Assembly: GCF_002214545.1 (NCBI RefSeq)
Contig: NZ_CP015105.1
Coordinates: 1-64,000 of the forward strand
DNA from: Thermococcus thioreducens
GTDB taxonomy: Archaea; Methanobacteriota_B; Thermococci; Thermococcales; Thermococcaceae
Direction: 5' to 3'
DNA length: 64,000 nt
The notes beneath the pieces are model-generated. The model saw only the letters and a program-made list of their open reading frames with translations. It was not told the origin of the DNA and ran no database searches. Both the position numbers and the translations under genes were made by a program. Shown in pieces: positions 1 to 8,764 of the stretch (positions within the stretch are counted from its first letter, which is position 1; the number at the start of each line of letters is the position of its first letter).

Positions 1-135
1 CCTGTTTAGAATATCCCAGAATTCTTGGTAGGGGTCACTGGTCGTTACTGCTGCCGCGTAATTGTTTGACATTCCAGCACTTACCGTCATACCTAAAATC
101 AGTATTACTAACCATAATCCCACTAACTTTCTCAT
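1..135 (-). CDS. Partial secreted protein (N-terminus only)
   Basis: The first 45 codons of a gene running off the left edge. The start ATG (minus strand, 135) follows a GGTGA ribosome binding site. The peptide begins MRKLVGLWLVILILGMTVSA, a basic start, a hydrophobic core and a small-residue cleavage region, so it looks like a signal peptide for export. The mature part visible (about 25 residues, ending near DPYQEFWDILNR) is too short to assign to a family. What it does cannot be said from this window. Confidence 0.75.
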   Translation of the reverse strand, partial: MRKLVGLWLVILILGMTVSAGMSNNYAAAVTTSDPYQEFWDILNR

Positions 136-248
136 GGGAATGTCACCAAAATACTAAAACCAATTGAAGTTTAAAAGAATTTTCTATCCACATTTTGCAC
201 ACCACAAAAAATAGTACACAAAAAACGGAAAATCTGAAAGAGCACTCA

Positions 249-767
249 TCACCACGGCACGCTCTTCCAGCCCATTTTATAGGCAAAGTAGTTGGCCCCC
301 CAGTGGACGAAGGGGGAGACCACGAGGAGGAAGATTATCTGGCCCGAGCTGAGGGTTTTAACAGGATAAGCGAGTGCAAGTGCACTTATAAGAAACCCCA
401 GCTGGTCGAGGCCTATGGCTGGAGCACCGCGCGGGAGGTTTGCCCTCCTCTTGAAGAAGCTCCCAATGAGGTCACCCAGGAGGGCACCAAAGGACAGGAG
501 GAACGCCAGAAGAACGGCCGTCCTAAAATCACCGTAGAAGCCGGGGGTTAAGCGGTACTGAACCACCCCCACGAGGGTGCCTATGGAAACACCACCGATG
601 AGGCCGCGCCAGGTCTTTCCGTCCCCAAACAGCCTGCGGCCGTCCCTCCACGTTCTGCCACAGTCAATGGGTCGCCCACCTCCGACAAGCACGGGGCTCG
701 CGTTGGCAAAGTAGGCAGGGAGGATGTACCAGAACGCCCACAGCAGTGATGAGAGCGACATCGCCAT
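249..767 (-). CDS. carS: CDP-archaeol synthase (CarS, DUF46 family)
   Basis: 172 residues, four or five hydrophobic segments, very similar to the CarS/CdsA-like family that transfers CMP from CTP to archaeal 2,3-di-O-geranylgeranylglycerol phosphate, giving CDP-archaeol for membrane phospholipid synthesis. Seen in sequence: N-terminal membrane helix, the conserved soluble turn with GKTWRGLIGG (about residues 50-60), and FGALLGDLIGSFFKRR followed by AIGLDQLGF (about 92-125), which are the family's polar active-site loops. The length is normal. The start at 767 has GGTGAAATT directly before ATG; an alternative ATG lies two codons in. The gene is co-oriented with the regulator upstream (39-bp gap) and could be co-transcribed with it. 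That would link an envelope-lipid gene to the regulator of the exporter next door, but this link is an inference. Confidence 0.88.
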   Translation of the reverse strand: MAMSLSSLLWAFWYILPAYFANASPVLVGGGRPIDCGRTWRDGRRLFGDGKTWRGLIGGVSIGTLVGVVQYRLTPGFYGDFRTAVLLAFLLSFGALLGDLIGSFFKRRANLPRGAPAIGLDQLGFLISALALAYPVKTLSSGQIIFLLVVSPFVHWGANYFAYKMGWKSVPW

Positions 768-806
768 AATTTCACCCGGTCTGATTATTGAAGGCCGGTT
801 TTAAAG

Positions 807-1328
807 CTACCGTTTTTCGGGTGCTTCAAGACAGTCCATGAGCCTCTCAAGAACCTCCTCGTCCTCGTGCTCAATCAGAAACCTCAGGATCCGTTCCGCA
901 AGGTCATTTCTGTGTATAGCAAACCTGATGCTCTCCCTTATTAGCTCCGCCTCCTCGCTTTCCTCACCCTCAAGCTCCCGAAGGGCCCGTTCCAAGTTCG
1001 CCCTGGTCTGCTGTATGTCCTCCATTATCTTGTTGTAATAGGCCGCCTGCCTCCAGTCCTTGAGGAGTTTTGTTGCTTTGTAGTAGGCCCTCTTGTCACC
1101 GGGCTTTTTAATCCTCACGACGAGTCCTATGCGCTCCATGAACTTGAGGGCGGTGCTCACGTGGGAGAGGGAATAGCCCGTCGCCTCGGCGATCTCACCC
1201 AGGCTCATGGGCTCCCGGGCAAGGAACAGGACGCCGTAGATGTAACCGTAAAGCTCGTTGAAGCCGAACCTCCTCGCGGCCCCTGCGAAATGATCCATAA
1301 TTATCCTCTTGGCCTCTTCGATCCCCAT
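807..1328 (-). CDS. GbsR/MarR-like winged-helix transcriptional regulator
   Basis: 173 residues from ATG 1328 (GGGGTG six bases upstream; a GTG at 1337 is possible). N-terminal half is a winged helix: helix pair around FGFNELYGYIYGVLFLA, then PMSLGEIAEATGYSLSHVSTALKFMERIGLV (split here as helix 2, turn and recognition helix, about residues 39-70) and a basic wing KPGDKRAYYKA. The C-terminal half is a charged helical region typical of GbsR-type dimerisation domains. It is divergently transcribed from an RND exporter, and a perfect palindrome (1413-1436) sits in the shared region, so local control of the exporter and autoregulation are likely. The ligand is unknown; a hydrophobic or lipid-like compound would fit the exporter family but is inference. 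Confidence 0.8.
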   Translation of the reverse strand: MGIEEAKRIIMDHFAGAARRFGFNELYGYIYGVLFLAREPMSLGEIAEATGYSLSHVSTALKFMERIGLVVRIKKPGDKRAYYKATKLLKDWRQAAYYNKIMEDIQQTRANLERALRELEGEESEEAELIRESIRFAIHRNDLAERILRFLIEHEDEEVLERLMDCLEAPEKR

Positions 1329-1412
1329 CACCAACACCCCGATTTTATACCATCGCCGAAAGGGACTGCATCAATCAACTGACAAAAGGTTTTTAAGGTT
1401 TTATTTATTTAA

Positions 1413-1436
1413 AACTTTCGGAAGTTTCCGAAAGTT
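1413..1436. promoter_or_regulatory. Perfect palindromic operator in divergent promoter region
   Basis: AACTTTCGGA (1413-1422), spacer AGTT, TCCGAAAGTT (1427-1436): ten perfectly paired bases per arm. It lies just downstream of the AT-rich TATA-like stretch ttatttatttaaaa and 12 bases before the RND exporter ATG, exactly where a bound dimer would block transcription. A partial copy (cgaaag, about 1355-1360) lies nearer the regulator start. The best candidate binder is the adjacent winged-helix protein. Confidence 0.65.
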
Positions 1437-1448
1437 GGGGGAGAAACC

Positions 1449-3716
1449 ATGAATCCACTGAGGAGCGCCGCGAGAACCATCGTGAGGTACAGGGTGGCCT
1501 TTGCACTGATAGCGGTGTTTCTGCTGGTCGTTTCGGTATACGGAATCCAGAAGCTTCGCTTTGAGAGCGACCTCAGAACCATGCTCCCTGAAAACCACCC
1601 ATCCATAGCGGACTACACGGCATTGCAGAACGAGTTCCAGAGCGGTGACAGCACGCTGATAGTCGTCAAGGTGGCTTCAATAGAGCCCGGAGGAGTCTAC
1701 GACATCCGCGACCCGAAGGTCATAGAGGCCGTTTACGAGCTTGAGCAGAGGCTCAGGCAGAGGGAGTACGTAACCGACACGGTGAGCATCGCTGATGTCT
1801 ACATGCAGGTTCTGGGGAGGCTCCCAAAGAACGAGGAGGAGGCAAAGTTCGTCCTCGACATGCTCCCACCGGACGAAAGGTACAGTCTCGTCAGCAGGGA
1901 CTACACCACGACGATAATAGCCGTGACTATAAGCAGGGAAAAGAAAACGGAGACCCTCGTAAGGGTCTACCGGGGCATAGAGAGGGACATAGAGAGCGTC
2001 AAGTTCCCGAAGAACGTTGAGGTCATCCAGACCGGGAACATAGGGATAACATACCGCATACTGGAACTCCTCCAGAGCGACCTCAATAAGACGATGGTGA
2101 TCTCCTTCATCCTCGTTATAGCCCTGCTCCTGTACTTCTACCGATCCCCGGTAAAGGCGGCCATCCCGCTCATTCCCCTCATCTTCGGCGTCACGATGAC
2201 GCTCGGCTTCATGGGGCTGATGGGAATCCCCCTCGATTTGGCCACGACAACCGTCGGAGCGATGATGATAGGCATGGGCATAGACTACGGAATCCACGTG
2301 ACCAACCGCTATTACGAGGAGAGGAAAAGGGGAAGGAGCATAGAGAAAGCGGCGGAAGAAGCGGTCGCGGAGACTGGAAAAGCCCTCCTTGGAGCGGCGC
2401 TTACCACCATAGGCGGCTTCGCCGCGATGTATCTATCAAGCCTCCCGATGCTCCACCACCTGGCCACCGCGCTGATCCTCGGTTTAAGTTTGGCCGCGCT
2501 CAACGCCGTCGTGATAACCCCCGCGGTCATAATCCTGGAAGAGGACATAATGAAGAGGTTGAAGGGCCACTACGTGGTACCGGAGGTTCGCTCCCATTCG
2601 GGCGTGGTGGGGAAGGCTTTCCACAGCCTCGGAGAGACCATAAGGAGAAAACCCGCAACATTTCTAGCGGCGGTGTTCCTGATAACCCTCTTCTTCGGAT
2701 ACGGAATAACGCAGGTGACCACCGAGGTGAGGCTTGAAAAGTTCGTCCCCAAGGGCATGCCGGAGATAGAGGCGCTCATGGACATAAGGAGCGACTTCGG
2801 CGGTCAGGACGAGCTGTACGTCCTCCTTAAGGCGAACGACGTCAGGAACCCAGCCATAGTCAGGGGCATTTACCGCTTCGAGAATCAGGTAAAGGCGGAC
2901 TCTTACTACAACGGTGTCTTCGACTCAGAAAGCATAGCCGACGTGGTTCACCGGCAGTACGGCTACATTCCCAGCGATGAGGAGAAGATAAAGAGCGCCC
3001 TGGAGAAGAGCCAGGGCGTAAACCTGGTCTCAAGCGACTATTCCATGACCCTCATCAAGTTCAAGGGCGACTTCGGGGGAGCAAGCATGGATGATTTCAG
3101 GAGGATAATGCGCTATTTTGAGGAGGAAACGGCTAGGGCACAGGAAACGGAGTTCCCGCCAGGAGTGAAGCTTTCCCTCACAGGAGACATATACCTGAAC
3201 TACGTACTCGACGGGCTCACAAAGGTCGAGATAAACCGCATCTCGACCTACGGAACGGCTTTTGTCGTGTTGATAGTGCTCCTCCTCTTTAGAAAACCCA
3301 AAGTTTCGGTGGCTATGATAACACCTATGTTCCTGGGTGCCCTCTGGACGGTCGGATTCATGGGGTGGGCCGGAATACCGTTCACCCAGAGTCTGGCCGG
3401 GGTTATCTCAATGATAGTGGGCCTGGGCGTTGACTACGGCATGCACCTAACCCACCGCTTCCTTGAGGAGATGAACGAGGGAAACCCCAGGCCGATAGTC
3501 ACATCGGTTGAGAGCGTCGGGCCCGGCATACTGGCCGGTGCCCTGACAACGGCCGGCGGCTTTCTGGCTTTGCTCGCCGGCGAGCTGCCGACCATACACG
3601 ACTTCGGAACGACCCTGGCGTTTGGAATATTCGCGTCAATGTTTGCCGCTTACCTCGTAACCCCTGCACTGCTGCAGGTCTTTTACGGAAGAAATACCGG
3701 AGGTGGTAGGGAATGA
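1449..3716 (+). CDS. RND-superfamily exporter, MMPL/HAE3 type
   Basis: 755 residues with the duplicated RND layout: helix 1 (about 16-33), a large extracytoplasmic loop, a bundle of five helices (about 213-365), helix 7 (about 403-422), a second loop, and a second bundle (about 598-750). The RND permease proton-relay motif occurs in both halves, GMGIDYGIH with Asp279 and GLGVDYGMH with Asp662. This matches the archaeal HAE3/MMPL proteins that export hydrophobic compounds or lipids by proton motive force; the substrate is not known. The start is ATG 1449 behind GGGGGAG. Its stop overlaps the next gene by four bases (ATGA), so it is translationally coupled to the COG1361-like surface protein, and a LEA14-like protein follows. 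Probably controlled by the divergent winged-helix regulator. Confidence 0.88.
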   Translation: MNPLRSAARTIVRYRVAFALIAVFLLVVSVYGIQKLRFESDLRTMLPENHPSIADYTALQNEFQSGDSTLIVVKVASIEPGGVYDIRDPKVIEAVYELEQRLRQREYVTDTVSIADVYMQVLGRLPKNEEEAKFVLDMLPPDERYSLVSRDYTTTIIAVTISREKKTETLVRVYRGIERDIESVKFPKNVEVIQTGNIGITYRILELLQSDLNKTMVISFILVIALLLYFYRSPVKAAIPLIPLIFGVTMTLGFMGLMGIPLDLATTTVGAMMIGMGIDYGIHVTNRYYEERKRGRSIEKAAEEAVAETGKALLGAALTTIGGFAAMYLSSLPMLHHLATALILGLSLAALNAVVITPAVIILEEDIMKRLKGHYVVPEVRSHSGVVGKAFHSLGETIRRKPATFLAAVFLITLFFGYGITQVTTEVRLEKFVPKGMPEIEALMDIRSDFGGQDELYVLLKANDVRNPAIVRGIYRFENQVKADSYYNGVFDSESIADVVHRQYGYIPSDEEKIKSALEKSQGVNLVSSDYSMTLIKFKGDFGGASMDDFRRIMRYFEEETARAQETEFPPGVKLSLTGDIYLNYVLDGLTKVEINRISTYGTAFVVLIVLLLFRKPKVSVAMITPMFLGALWTVGFMGWAGIPFTQSLAGVISMIVGLGVDYGMHLTHRFLEEMNEGNPRPIVTSVESVGPGILAGALTTAGGFLALLAGELPTIHDFGTTLAFGIFASMFAAYLVTPALLQVFYGRNTGGGRE

Positions 3717-6082
3717 AAAAAACCGGATTGATTCTCGCCCTGATGCTCATCACCGCGATGCTCTCAGGGAGCGTGAGCGCATCAACCGGAAGCCCCCTCT
3801 TCGAGGGCTACCTGGGCAAGGGCGAGGCAATTCTCGTGGGCCCGCTCATAGTGACCTTAACTGACACCCAGAAGGACTACGGGAGCGGCGACTACTACGC
3901 CTTCCTCCTCATAATGAAGGACGGGAGAATACTCAACGCCGAATACAAGACGATACTCGTGCCTGATCCCGACAAGATACAGCGCCTTCTCCTCGACCCG
4001 GAGTTCCTAACGGCCATGGCACAGACCATGGGCTACGACGTGACCCAGTGCGAGCAGTACGTGAACAACAGCGCCGAATTCAACGCCTGTCTGATCGCCA
4101 ACGCCTACGGATTCTACCAGTGGCTCAACAGCGCGTCCCCGCAGGAGATAGCCGACGCCGTGATTAAGACCATCGAGGAGCACCCAGAACTTGGAATAAG
4201 AAAGGAAGACGTCCTGATGGAGATAACCTATCCAGATGTAACCCCTGTCCGGGAAGGAGAAACGGTAGAAGTCAGCGCTGACAACCAGACGGTTTATGTG
4301 ACCGTCAACGAGGTCTATCCAAACAGCGTCAGGGTAAGCATAAGCGGGCCCTCTGAATGGAGAGCCGCAACAGCCCCAGGAATGATAATTTCAAACGTCG
4401 AAATGCCGAGCACGGTTCAGCCGGGGGACACGGTTACCATCAAGGTTCACCTAAGGAACGAGGGGGCACTTAAGGTGCGCTACATAAACGTCTTCGTTAC
4501 GCCCACGCCGATGAGCTTCAACGACAGCTCCTCAATAGCGAGCGCAGTTTCAATGGCCCTGAGCCAGAGCGGAATGTCCAAGAGCGTCTTCTACCCAGAG
4601 GAAAGCGCCGTGCAGTACATTGAGTACCTCGAAGGCAAGGAAAATGCGACTCTGACATTCAGGATAAAGATAAACCCCAACGCCGACGTCGGAACGTATC
4701 CCCTCTACGTCGGGGTCGTCTACTTCACCGGCCTGGGGGCGAACATGCGCATGGTGCAGAGCTACAACTTCGTGGCGCTCACAGTTAAGAAGCCCAGGGA
4801 AGCCTTCGTCGAGATAACCAAGGTCGAGACCGAGCCCCGGGAGATAAGCCCTGGCGATACCTTCACCGTGCGCTTCACCCTTGAGAACACGGGGGCGGAG
4901 CCCGTTAAAGCCCTCAGCCTGAAGATAAGCTCATACAAGGTGCCGGTGCAGGGCGAGATAAAGAACGTCGACCTCTCAGCCCTCTCGCAGCTCCCAGCCC
5001 AGGGGAGCGAGCAGCTGAGCCAGAGCCTGCAGGATGCCCTCAACGGGATAATGGCACAGCTTGCGAAACAGAACATAGAGGCCTTCCTGCCCATCGGGGA
5101 GGACAACGTGAAGTATCTCTCAGAGCTTCAGCCCGGGGAGAAGGCCACCCTTGAGTTCAGAATCAAGGCCAATGAGAAGCTGGAGAACGGCATATACCCG
5201 CTCAGGATAGAGCTGAAGTACATCACGGAGCCGAACGAGAAGGAGATAACCGACGAGAGGCTGGTCGGAATAGACGTGACCGGGAGGGCCCAGCTGATAC
5301 TCTCAAAGGTCTCAACGTCGCCCGGCAAGATAATCCCCGGGACGGACAACGTTGAGGTCGACTTCCAGGTGGACAACGTTGGAACCGGTACTGCTAGGAC
5401 GGTAATAGTCAAACCCATGCCGGGGTGGCCCTTCTCGCTCAGCGAGAGCAGCGAGCAGGTAATTGGCCTGGGAAGCCTGGGGAAGGGCGACTCCGCACAC
5501 TCATCGTTCAAGATAAACGTCGCCGAGAACGCCAGCTCCGGAACCTACGAGATACCCCTGCTGATAACATACACCAACGACCTCGGGATGGAGAAAAACG
5601 TCACGCTCAAGGTTCCCATAATAATCGGCGCCAAGCCGAACATCGAGGTCGTCGGTGTGGACTTTGCTCCAGAGCCCCTCCAGGGGGAGAGGGTCAAAGT
5701 GTACATCAAGCTGAAGAACACGGGCGGTGAAAAGGCCACCAGCGTGCTCATCGAGGGGGTTGTGAAGGCGGACCAGCCTTTCAGTCTGGATAAGAGAACG
5801 GACTACATCGGCGACCTGGCCCCCGGGGCAACGGGAGAAGGAGTAATCGTGCTCAGGATAGACGGGAACGCAATTCCGAAGGACTACAACATCCAGCTGC
5901 GCATAAGGGCCGTCGGAGACCCGGCCCAGGGGGACGACAACGTCTACGTCTTCGAGAGAACCGTGACCATCGCCGTGAAGGAGAACACAAAAACCCAGAC
6001 CAACCTGAGAAACCTGGCCATAGTCATCGGCGTGCTCGTGATTATCGCGGTGCTCTACACCTACAGGAAACGGTCCAGCTAA
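3713..6082 (+). CDS. Secreted CARDB/COG1361-like S-layer-type protein
   Basis: 789 residues. N-terminal signal peptide (about 1-24, ending SGSVSAS), a C-terminal membrane anchor (about 764-782) with a short basic tail, and between them at least three immunoglobulin-like repeats of the CARDB/alpha-galactosidase NEW3 type: each has a phrase such as VQPGDTVTIKVHLRNEG, ISPGDTFTVRFTLENTG, or LQGERVKVYIKLKNTGG. The family is known in archaea as COG1361 'S-layer domain' proteins, often coded next to transporters. ATG overlaps the exporter stop (ATGA), with GGAGGTGG upstream. A membrane-anchored extracellular partner of the RND exporter is the simplest reading. No enzymatic motif is visible. Confidence 0.8.
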   Translation: MKKTGLILALMLITAMLSGSVSASTGSPLFEGYLGKGEAILVGPLIVTLTDTQKDYGSGDYYAFLLIMKDGRILNAEYKTILVPDPDKIQRLLLDPEFLTAMAQTMGYDVTQCEQYVNNSAEFNACLIANAYGFYQWLNSASPQEIADAVIKTIEEHPELGIRKEDVLMEITYPDVTPVREGETVEVSADNQTVYVTVNEVYPNSVRVSISGPSEWRAATAPGMIISNVEMPSTVQPGDTVTIKVHLRNEGALKVRYINVFVTPTPMSFNDSSSIASAVSMALSQSGMSKSVFYPEESAVQYIEYLEGKENATLTFRIKINPNADVGTYPLYVGVVYFTGLGANMRMVQSYNFVALTVKKPREAFVEITKVETEPREISPGDTFTVRFTLENTGAEPVKALSLKISSYKVPVQGEIKNVDLSALSQLPAQGSEQLSQSLQDALNGIMAQLAKQNIEAFLPIGEDNVKYLSELQPGEKATLEFRIKANEKLENGIYPLRIELKYITEPNEKEITDERLVGIDVTGRAQLILSKVSTSPGKIIPGTDNVEVDFQVDNVGTGTARTVIVKPMPGWPFSLSESSEQVIGLGSLGKGDSAHSSFKINVAENASSGTYEIPLLITYTNDLGMEKNVTLKVPIIIGAKPNIEVVGVDFAPEPLQGERVKVYIKLKNTGGEKATSVLIEGVVKADQPFSLDKRTDYIGDLAPGATGEGVIVLRIDGNAIPKDYNIQLRIRAVGDPAQGDDNVYVFERTVTIAVKENTKTQTNLRNLAIVIGVLVIIAVLYTYRKRSS

Positions 6083-6124
6083 GCCGGAAAACTTTAAACG
6101 CACTTCGAAGAATGAGGGGACACG

Positions 6125-7042
6125 GTGAAAAGAATGAACTGGAAGCTGCTGATGCTCGGTGTGGTGCTTATAATCATCTCCTGGATAGGCTACGTGGCCT
6201 ATGCCGCTATTACCGCCAGCCCAACGGTTCACGCCAGCTGGGGCTATGTGGATGAGAAGACGACAGAAATATGGGTGGACGCAGAGCTGAGCAAGCCTCT
6301 GCTCGTCCCGGTGGAGGTAGAGAACCTGAGCCTGAACTTCATGGGGATACCCGTTGCCAGAGTCGCGAGGTTTGACTACGGTGCGACGAGGTCGGAGGTA
6401 AACATGGCCATAGTCATAGACAACGAAAACCTAGTCCGCTCCCTGGTGGCCTACTTGGACAACGGCCAGACGGGGGAGGTCGAGTTCCGCCTCAAGGGAA
6501 GTCTCCTAAAGGTGATACCCATCAACGCGGACATAAGGCAGGTTATCAGCGAGGACGTCCTGGCGTACCTCAACTTCACCGCGGAGAGCAAGGAGCTCGC
6601 TGGTGGACTGGTCAAGAGCCCTGCGCTGGTCGAAACAACTTTCGACTGGGCCGGCGAGCAGAACGGAAAGGCAGTCCTTATAGCCCACATGAAGTTCTAC
6701 AACCCAAACAAATACCCCGTCCCGATCACGAAGCTCAGCTTCGACGCATATGCAAACGGTATAAAAATCGGGTACGGCGAAACCGAAGAGACCACCATCA
6801 TACCCTCCGGCGGATACTCCACCGTGGACGTCAGGATGTACGTTGATGAGAGCAGACTGACCAAAGTGTGGGAGATCCATGTAAAAAACGGTGAGATGAG
6901 TAAGGTTCGCGCGGATATTTTCATGGACATCTCCGTCCTTAACCAGAGATACAGCATCAAGCTGGCGAGCTACGAAGAGACCGTGAAGACGGACATCATG
7001 GGTGGCCTCAACAGCATGCTGGAGAACCTCCTCTCCGGATGA
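6125..7042 (+). CDS. LEA14-like (WHy-domain) membrane-anchored protein
   Basis: 305 residues from GTG 6125 (GAGGGG seven bases upstream; an ATG three codons in is less well placed). One N-terminal transmembrane segment (about 9-30) leads an extracytoplasmic beta-rich part. Two stretches resemble the water-stress/late-embryogenesis WHy domain: around PLLVPVEVENLSLNFMG and again around FYNPNKYPVPITKLSFDAY, the latter being the typical 'N-P-x-x-x-P-v-t' signature near residue 200. LEA14-like domains bind hydrophobic or lipid ligands in some proteins. The third gene after the RND exporter (42-bp gap); possibly a periplasm-side lipid carrier of that module, which is inference. Confidence 0.65.
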   Translation: MKRMNWKLLMLGVVLIIISWIGYVAYAAITASPTVHASWGYVDEKTTEIWVDAELSKPLLVPVEVENLSLNFMGIPVARVARFDYGATRSEVNMAIVIDNENLVRSLVAYLDNGQTGEVEFRLKGSLLKVIPINADIRQVISEDVLAYLNFTAESKELAGGLVKSPALVETTFDWAGEQNGKAVLIAHMKFYNPNKYPVPITKLSFDAYANGIKIGYGETEETTIIPSGGYSTVDVRMYVDESRLTKVWEIHVKNGEMSKVRADIFMDISVLNQRYSIKLASYEETVKTDIMGGLNSMLENLLSG

Positions 7043-7085
7043 AGGTTTTTAAGGCTCCCGTCTTTTCCATTTTCTGGTGAGAGAA

Positions 7086-7604
7086 ATGAACGTGAGAGAG
7101 ATTCACGAGTTCCTAAACGAGATGTGGGAGAACATGTTCACCCTCAACGAAGAGCTCAAGCTTGAGCTCCCGAAGGAGGGCTTTAAGGTTGAAGACGTCG
7201 AGGAGGCCTTCGGGGCCTACATCTTCATAGACGGCGAGTGGAGGCTCATGAAGTACCCCCACCCAGCGTTCGAGATAAAGCCCCAGATAGAGGTCGGTGC
7301 AACCCCGGAGAGCTACTACTTCGTGGTCGCGGTTCCGAAGGAGAGGATAAAGGCCGAGTTTCTGGCGAAATTCATCGAGCTCTTCCCGAGGAGCTTCATC
7401 TACGGTGCCACCGATTTTCTCAGCGACATCTACAACTGGAGGCGCGACGGAAGGGTCTCCCCGGGGGAGATACTTGAAAAGATCAAAGCCAGTGATGAGA
7501 AGCTGTTCCAGTTTGAAGCAAACTTCGAAAGCGCCGGGGAGCTGAAGAGGGGACTTCTGAAGCTCATAGAGACCGGCAAGCTCTTCGAAATCTTCGATCT
7601 CTGA
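7086..7604 (+). CDS. Conserved hypothetical protein (Thermococcales type)
   Basis: 172 residues from ATG 7086, chosen because GGTGA lies five bases upstream; the in-frame GTG at 7077 is itself part of that site. The protein is soluble and acidic, with a helical N-terminus (MNVREIHEFLNEMWENMF), an alpha/beta middle and a C-terminal helix. No catalytic motif or membrane segment is visible and I do not recognise a characterised family. A T-rich TATA-like element (ggtttttaagg, about 7044) gives it its own promoter. It ends 9 bases before the RNA methyltransferase gene, whose RBS overlaps its stop, so the two are probably one operon. Confidence 0.65.
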   Translation: MNVREIHEFLNEMWENMFTLNEELKLELPKEGFKVEDVEEAFGAYIFIDGEWRLMKYPHPAFEIKPQIEVGATPESYYFVVAVPKERIKAEFLAKFIELFPRSFIYGATDFLSDIYNWRRDGRVSPGEILEKIKASDEKLFQFEANFESAGELKRGLLKLIETGKLFEIFDL

Positions 7605-7613
7605 GGTGTAGCT

Positions 7614-8762
7614 ATGTACGCCGATGCTTTCCCCGAGGAGCTGAGGGAGTACTACCGGAGGCTCTTCGGAAGCGAGGCGGAGGAGATAATGGCCTCCCTC
7701 AGAACGCCGGTGGAGAAGTACTACATCAGGGTAAACACCCTCAAGACCAGCAGGTCAAAGCTGATGAGCATCCTCCGGAAGGAGGGCCTAAAGCCGAAGC
7801 GAAGCCCCTACCTCAAAGAGGGGATATACTTCGAGCGCGAAGGCCCAAATTTCCCGGACGACTATGAACCCGGCCTGCCCGTGGTAAGGGCCAACAAGTT
7901 CGCGAGCGAGAGCGTCTACCAGGGGGCCATGCTCTACGCCCCCGGTGTCCTCCAGGCGGACAAGAGAATAAAACCCGGCGACGAGGTGGAGATACGCGAC
8001 CCGAGGGGGCTTCTCGTCGGAATCGGCATCGCCAGAATGAACGCCAAGGAGATGGTGGTCTCGACGCGCGGAGTGGCGGTTGAGGTCACCCTGCCGAAGT
8101 TCAAACTGCCAAGTCTGAGCGAGCTTCAAAGCTTCAAGGAGGGCCTCTTCTACGCCCAGAGTTTGCCCTCGATGGTGGTCGCCCACGTCCTTGAGCCGAG
8201 TGAGGAGGAGCTAGTAATCGACATGGCCGCCGCTCCCGGAGGGAAGACAAGCCACATCGCTCAGCTGATGCAGAACAGGGGCGAGATAATAGCCATAGAC
8301 AAGTCCAGAAACAGGCTCAAAAAGATGGAAGAAGAGCTCAAAAGGCTCGGCGTGAAGAACGTCAAGGCCATCCACATGGACTCGCGGAAGCTTCCCGAGC
8401 TGGGAATCCAGGCGGACAAGATACTCCTGGATGCACCGTGCACGGCCCTTGGCATAAGGCCAAAGCTGTGGGAGAGCAGGACTCCAAAGGATATCGAGGC
8501 CACAGCACGCTACCAGAGGCATTTCATCAACGCCGCCATAAAATCCCTAGGGAAGGGCGGTGTTCTCGTCTACTCCACCTGCACGCTGAGCTACGAGGAG
8601 AACGAGGGGAACGTGAAGTACATCCTCGGCAAAGGTTTAAAGCTCGAAGAGCAGAGCATCTTTATAGGTTCGAGCGGTATGGGTATCGACGAGGTTCAGA
8701 GGTTCTATCCGAACAGGCACCTGACCCAGGGATTCTTCATAGCCAAATTCAGGAAGGTGTAG
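7614..8762 (+). CDS. tRNA (cytosine-5) methyltransferase with PUA domain (archaeal NSUN6-like)
   Basis: 382 residues. Order of domains: NOL1/NOP2/Sun N-terminal region (RVNTLKTS, about 40), an inserted PUA domain (about 92-165, VLQADKRIKPGDEVEI... GIGIARM), and a Rossmann SAM-dependent methyltransferase. Both catalytic cysteines of m5C RNA methyltransferases are present: motif IV DAPCTALG (about 270) and motif VI YSTCTLSYEENE (about 320). SAM-binding motif I is DMAAAPGGKTSH. The PUA insertion is what distinguishes NSUN6, and the archaeal homologue from Pyrococcus has been reported to make m5C at position 72 of several tRNAs; that specificity is therefore likely here. ATG 7614 follows GAGGTGTAGCT. 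Its stop is two bases before the next ATG. Confidence 0.85.
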   Translation: MYADAFPEELREYYRRLFGSEAEEIMASLRTPVEKYYIRVNTLKTSRSKLMSILRKEGLKPKRSPYLKEGIYFEREGPNFPDDYEPGLPVVRANKFASESVYQGAMLYAPGVLQADKRIKPGDEVEIRDPRGLLVGIGIARMNAKEMVVSTRGVAVEVTLPKFKLPSLSELQSFKEGLFYAQSLPSMVVAHVLEPSEEELVIDMAAAPGGKTSHIAQLMQNRGEIIAIDKSRNRLKKMEEELKRLGVKNVKAIHMDSRKLPELGIQADKILLDAPCTALGIRPKLWESRTPKDIEATARYQRHFINAAIKSLGKGGVLVYSTCTLSYEENEGNVKYILGKGLKLEEQSIFIGSSGMGIDEVQRFYPNRHLTQGFFIAKFRKV

Positions 8763-8764
8763 CC

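Noticed and set aside
8438-8764. 109-codon upstream extension of the flippase-like protein
   Set aside because: It overlaps the methyltransferase's catalytic region in another frame, and a good RBS precedes ATG 8765.
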